Notes under the pieces: model-generated
What the model was told of the DNA's origin: nothing
What the model saw: the letters and a program-made list of their open reading frames with translations, nothing else
Database searches by the model: none
Position numbers and translations under genes: made by a program
Source: an uncultured euryarchaeote
Lineage (GTDB): Archaea; Thermoplasmatota; Poseidoniia; Poseidoniales; Thalassarchaeaceae
Assembly: GCA_937897085.1 (NCBI GenBank)
Contig: CALCOR010000201.1
Coordinates: 1-8,674 of the forward strand
Length of the DNA: 8,674 bases
Direction of reading: 5' to 3'
Shown here: piece by piece, positions 6,643-8,674 of the stretch
Position numbering within the stretch: the stretch's first letter is position 1
Layout of the letters: each line of letters begins with the position of its first letter

Positions 6643-7556
6643 CGCGCCTCGGCCAGCAGTCTCGTCAGTATCGCCTCGATATCGTCGAGTCCGGTCAGTT
6701 GCATCAGACGGAATCGAAGTTTCGTCACCTCGGTCATGAATCCGAGATCCTCCAACTCGCGAATACGCCGCTCGCACTCAACCGCCCGGCGAACCTTTTC
6801 CTCATACTCGACGTATCGAGCGTAGCGCTCTTCCCTTTCCATCACCATGGCGGCCAACAAATCACTGACATCGAAATCCATCGCCTCCCACTGTTCCATT
6901 CGTCGCTGTAGCACCGCCCGGGATAGACTGGCTTCGGGAATCCGGCTGAGCATCACCAACCCAGGTTCCACCTCGACTCCGGGAGCGATGATCTCATCGA
7001 TCTCCGTCTCCTGTGCGTCGGCGGCGTCGGGTTCAGTGGCAGCCTCAGGTGATTCATCTTCGATTCCTACCGCGTCCGGCGAAGAAGTAGCGGTCTCGAA
7101 CACCGGCGCTTCTCGGCGAATCTGAGCGATCTGTCTGGAATCGAACGCTGAAGGGGAGAATGGAAGCAGAACGGTCCACTCACTGCCCGCCACAGCGTCG
7201 GCGAGGCTACGGATGAAGTTCAGCGTCGCATCGAAACCATGCATGTTGATGAGATACTCGACTGCGTCGAGCCAAATATGGCCACCACCGGAACCGAAAC
7301 AATCCACGATGAACTGGTGCAACCGCTCAAGGGTCGGCTCGAGCGATGCGGGATCCTCCTTATCGGTGAGCCAACGGTGCTCGATGTCCTCAAGGTGAAT
7401 CAACTGCTCCAGCCGTTGAGGTGAGAGGCGGGTGAGCACGATGACGTTGGTCCCACTGCCCCGCATCATCTGCTGCAGCCAGAGGTAACTCCGACGTGGG
7501 TCCTCCGCCTGAATGCTATGTATCCGGCTTACGGCGGGTACGGACAACACTTTCAT
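6639..7556 (-). CDS. DUF835 protein with acidic linker and C-terminal coiled coil
   Basis: Function unknown. The 305-residue protein begins with a DUF835-like domain (about residues 1-150): NVIVLTRLSP, a WLT motif at 62-64, HIWLDAVEYLINMHGF at 93-108, and LPFSPSAF. These match the family pattern of a parallel alpha/beta fold with a (L)DxxEYL-x-NGF motif. An Asp/Glu/Ala-rich linker (about 159-189) follows, then a helical tail with a Glu/Arg-rich coiled coil (about 235-290). No transmembrane helix or signal peptide is evident. The start is ATG 7556, preceded by GGTGG with a 5-nt spacer. An upstream ATG (7646) and TTG (7655) are in frame, but a TATA-like box would place transcription start downstream of them. 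The stop TAA overlaps the hutH TAG tail to tail. DUF835 proteins are often linked to signalling or to the membrane; nothing here ties it to histidine use. Confidence 0.75.
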   Translation of the reverse strand: MKVLSVPAVSRIHSIQAEDPRRSYLWLQQMMRGSGTNVIVLTRLSPQRLEQLIHLEDIEHRWLTDKEDPASLEPTLERLHQFIVDCFGSGGGHIWLDAVEYLINMHGFDATLNFIRSLADAVAGSEWTVLLPFSPSAFDSRQIAQIRREAPVFETATSSPDAVGIEDESPEAATEPDAADAQETEIDEIIAPGVEVEPGLVMLSRIPEASLSRAVLQRRMEQWEAMDFDVSDLLAAMVMEREERYARYVEYEEKVRRAVECERRIRELEDLGFMTEVTKLRFRLMQLTGLDDIEAILTRLLAEAR

Positions 7557-7561
7557 GGCAA

Positions 7562-7566
7562 CCACC
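7562..7566 (-). promoter_or_regulatory. Ribosome binding site GGTGG deciding the DUF835 start
   Basis: Read on the minus strand, GGTGG ends 5 nt before the ATG at 7556. It partly matches the archaeal GGAGGTGA consensus. Neither upstream in-frame start has a comparable site, which is the main reason for choosing the shorter protein. Confidence 0.5.
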
Positions 7567-7589
7567 ACGCTGTCACTGGGGGCCGTTAT

Positions 7590-7606
7590 TGACGCCTTCG
7601 GCGTCA
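7590..7606 (-). repeat. Hairpin in the presumed DUF835 5' leader
   Basis: TGACGCC-TTC-GGCGTCA on the plus strand forms a 7-bp perfect stem with a 3-nt loop (GAA in the minus-strand RNA). It lies 33 nt before the ATG at 7556, inside the leader if transcription starts near 7635. There is no U-run, so it is not a terminator; a role in mRNA stability or translation is possible but unproven. Confidence 0.45.
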
Positions 7607-7657
7607 GTAGAATCCCCAAAACGGTTCTAGATATGCTGGTCAACATGTGCGTCAAGC

Positions 7658-7665
7658 ATTATATT
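7658..7665. promoter_or_regulatory. Shared TATA-like element of the divergent pair
   Basis: ATTATATT reads as AATATAAT on the other strand, so one AT-rich patch in the 140-nt gap between the DUF835 gene and the zinc-ribbon/EF-hand gene could serve both directions. A 26-nt spacing gives starts near 7688 (plus, a leader of about 9 nt before GTG 7697) and near 7635 (minus, a leader of about 79 nt before ATG 7556). Confidence 0.4.
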
Positions 7666-7696
7666 CGCATGTTTGTTGCAAAGGGCGGGTGCTGAC

Positions 7697-8674
7697 GTGA
7701 CAGATTCAGACAAACCGGATGATGAAGGAGAGGCAGGGGGAGAATCCACCGTTGTCGAATTGGCCGAATGCGGCTCTTGTCGAGCTCAGATTCCAGTCGA
7801 TTCCACCTCATGCCCTGAGTGCGACATCAGTTTCTCAGGAGTCACCTCTGAAGAACTGGGAGAATGCGGGTCGTGCGGCAAGTTGGTTCCCCTCAATTCG
7901 TCTTCATGTCCCGAATGCGGGGTTAATTTCATCCTCGATGATCTGGTCTCAGCCCTGCGCCAGTGGCTCGAACAGAAGAGTATCACAGTGACCATCCTAT
8001 TCAACGAAGTCGATGTCGATGGAGATGGAGTGCTGACAGCCGACGAAGTGAAGCAGGCCCTGAGCAGCCGTAACCTGTCATTCCTGGGCGCGGAGGAACT
8101 CGACCGCTTCTTGATGCAAATCGACCTCGATCGCGACGGCACCATCTCGTTCGGTGAACTTGCTGCTGCCCTGATGATCCCCATGGGTGTCAGCGGGGAT
8201 GAGGAGGAGACAGCAGAAGCGGAGGCCGAGGTGGTCGCCGAAGAGGCTGGAGAAGAGCCTGAAGAGGAAGCCGCGCCTAGCGTTGACGATTACTCCTTCA
8301 GCGACGACGTTCTCTCCAAGATTCTGGACAAGCACGGCATCAGCAATCGTGATGCATTTCTGGAACACGCAATGGCGTTCGACGAGGATGGTAATCTCTA
8401 TCTGAAGAAATCTGAGTTGGAGAAGGCAGCCGAGGCATTCGAGGCGCCAGAGGAAGCGGAGGATGGGGAAGTCGACGAGGAGTCAGCGGTTGAAGCAGAT
8501 GATGCTGATGACGACGACGATACTGAAGCGGAAACTGACGATGATGATGATGACGCTGAAGACGAAGAAGAATCTGATGACGACGCGGATGAGGACGAAG
8601 ACGAAGACTCTGATGACGACGAAGACGACGAAGACGACGAAGACTCTGATGACGACGCGGCCGACGATGAGGAT
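7697..8674 (+). CDS. Double zinc-ribbon, triple EF-hand protein with poly-acidic tail (3' end outside window)
   Basis: Function not recognised. The frame is open from GTG 7697 to the right edge (326 residues, no stop). The first in-frame ATG lies inside the EF-hand region, so a GTG start is needed; GGGTG about 6 nt upstream is a possible ribosome binding site. Domains in order: acidic leader 1-20; zinc ribbon 1 with Cys25, 28, 39, 42; zinc ribbon 2 with Cys57, 60, 71, 74, the two CGSC-x10-CPEC units being 32 residues apart; EF-hand loop 1 DVDGDGVLTADE 106-117; loop 2 DLDRDGTISFGE 143-154; an Ala/Glu linker about 168-195; EF-hand loop 3 DEDGNLYLKKSE 229-240; and an Asp/Glu tail from about 250 onward. 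No signal peptide or membrane helix is seen before the cut. The likely role is a cytosolic calcium-sensing or calcium-buffering protein that binds a partner through its zinc ribbons; this is inference. Confidence 0.85.
   Translation, partial: MTDSDKPDDEGEAGGESTVVELAECGSCRAQIPVDSTSCPECDISFSGVTSEELGECGSCGKLVPLNSSSCPECGVNFILDDLVSALRQWLEQKSITVTILFNEVDVDGDGVLTADEVKQALSSRNLSFLGAEELDRFLMQIDLDRDGTISFGELAAALMIPMGVSGDEEETAEAEAEVVAEEAGEEPEEEAAPSVDDYSFSDDVLSKILDKHGISNRDAFLEHAMAFDEDGNLYLKKSELEKAAEAFEAPEEAEDGEVDEESAVEADDADDDDDTEAETDDDDDDAEDEEESDDDADEDEDEDSDDDEDDEDDEDSDDDAADDED
7769..7918 (+). repeat. Tandem zinc-ribbon units (96-nt period)
   Basis: Two four-cysteine units, 7769-7822 and 7865-7918, share the pattern ECGSC-x10-CPEC with identical internal spacing. 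They read as an internal duplication; bases have drifted more than the cysteine spacing, so the duplication is not recent. Confidence 0.7.
8498..8674 (+). repeat. Low-complexity Asp/Glu codon tract
   Basis: The sequence is nearly all GAC, GAT, GAA and GAG codons. The block TCTGATGACGAC recurs three times and the unit GAAGACGAC repeats in tandem near 8610-8645. Such tracts expand and contract by slippage, so tail length should differ between strains. The tract continues past the window edge. Confidence 0.8.

Noticed and set aside
7557..7655. 33-residue N-terminal extension of the DUF835 protein from TTG 7655, or 30 residues from ATG 7646
   Set aside because: No ribosome binding site, placed upstream of the predicted transcription start, and unlike the DUF835 domain; ATG 7556 has GGTGG at 5 nt.
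7513..7695. 60-codon plus-strand frame over the divergent gap
   Set aside because: It lies mostly opposite the DUF835 N-terminus, with no ribosome binding site or recognisable domain.
7719..7991. 90-codon frame starting at ATG 7719
   Set aside because: Out-of-frame shadow of the zinc-ribbon/EF-hand gene, which explains these bases with clear cysteine motifs.
7786..8368. Minus-strand frames (132 and 96 codons) opposite the EF-hand gene
   Set aside because: Shadows of the plus-strand EF-hand and acidic coding sequence, without domains.
1..8674. tRNA, rRNA, CRISPR array, insertion sequence or integrase
   Set aside because: None found by reading: gaps are too short for RNA genes, there are no spaced direct repeats, no terminal inverted repeats and no transposase motifs.

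Overview
The window reads as archaeal chromosome, most likely Thermoplasmatota and plausibly a Marine Group II (Poseidoniales)-type lineage. The reasons are a proteasome-activating nucleotidase (PAN), a DUF835 protein (a family mostly seen in Thermoplasmata and Thermococci), TATA-like boxes, GGAGG/GGTGG-type ribosome binding sites, moderately GC-rich coding sequence and very tight packing. The taxonomic call is an inference from gene content only.

Layout. 1-1200 (+) is the 3' part of pan; its start lies left of the window. 1260-5054 and 5122-6642 (+) hold a histidine-utilisation block in the order ftcD (glutamate formimidoyltransferase), cyclodeaminase, hutU (urocanate hydratase), hutH (histidine ammonia-lyase). 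The first two genes overlap at an ATGA junction. hutU follows a 103-nt gap. hutH follows a 67-nt gap that carries an 18-bp perfect palindrome and a TATA-like box placed for a leaderless transcript. On the minus strand, 6639-7556 encodes a DUF835 protein with an acidic linker and a coiled-coil tail, whose stop overlaps the hutH stop. From 7697 to the right edge (+) an open frame encodes a protein with two zinc ribbons, three EF-hand loops and a long Asp/Glu tail; it starts at GTG and is cut by the window edge.

How the genes fit together. HutH converts histidine to urocanate and HutU converts urocanate to imidazolone propionate. FtcD moves the formimino group of formiminoglutamate to tetrahydrofolate, releasing glutamate, and the cyclodeaminase makes methenyl-tetrahydrofolate and ammonia. 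Imidazolonepropionase (HutI), which makes formiminoglutamate, is not here and must lie elsewhere or be replaced. Next to the proteasome ATPase, the block fits an organism that feeds on protein and peptides, but that link is inference.

Most notable points: HutH has Ala-Cys-Gly instead of Ala-Ser-Gly at the MIO cofactor site; the urocanase is the long form resembling animal UROC1 rather than the shorter bacterial form; PAN ends in Leu-Trp-Ser instead of a strict HbYX motif; and the zinc-ribbon/EF-hand/poly-acidic protein has an unusual architecture.
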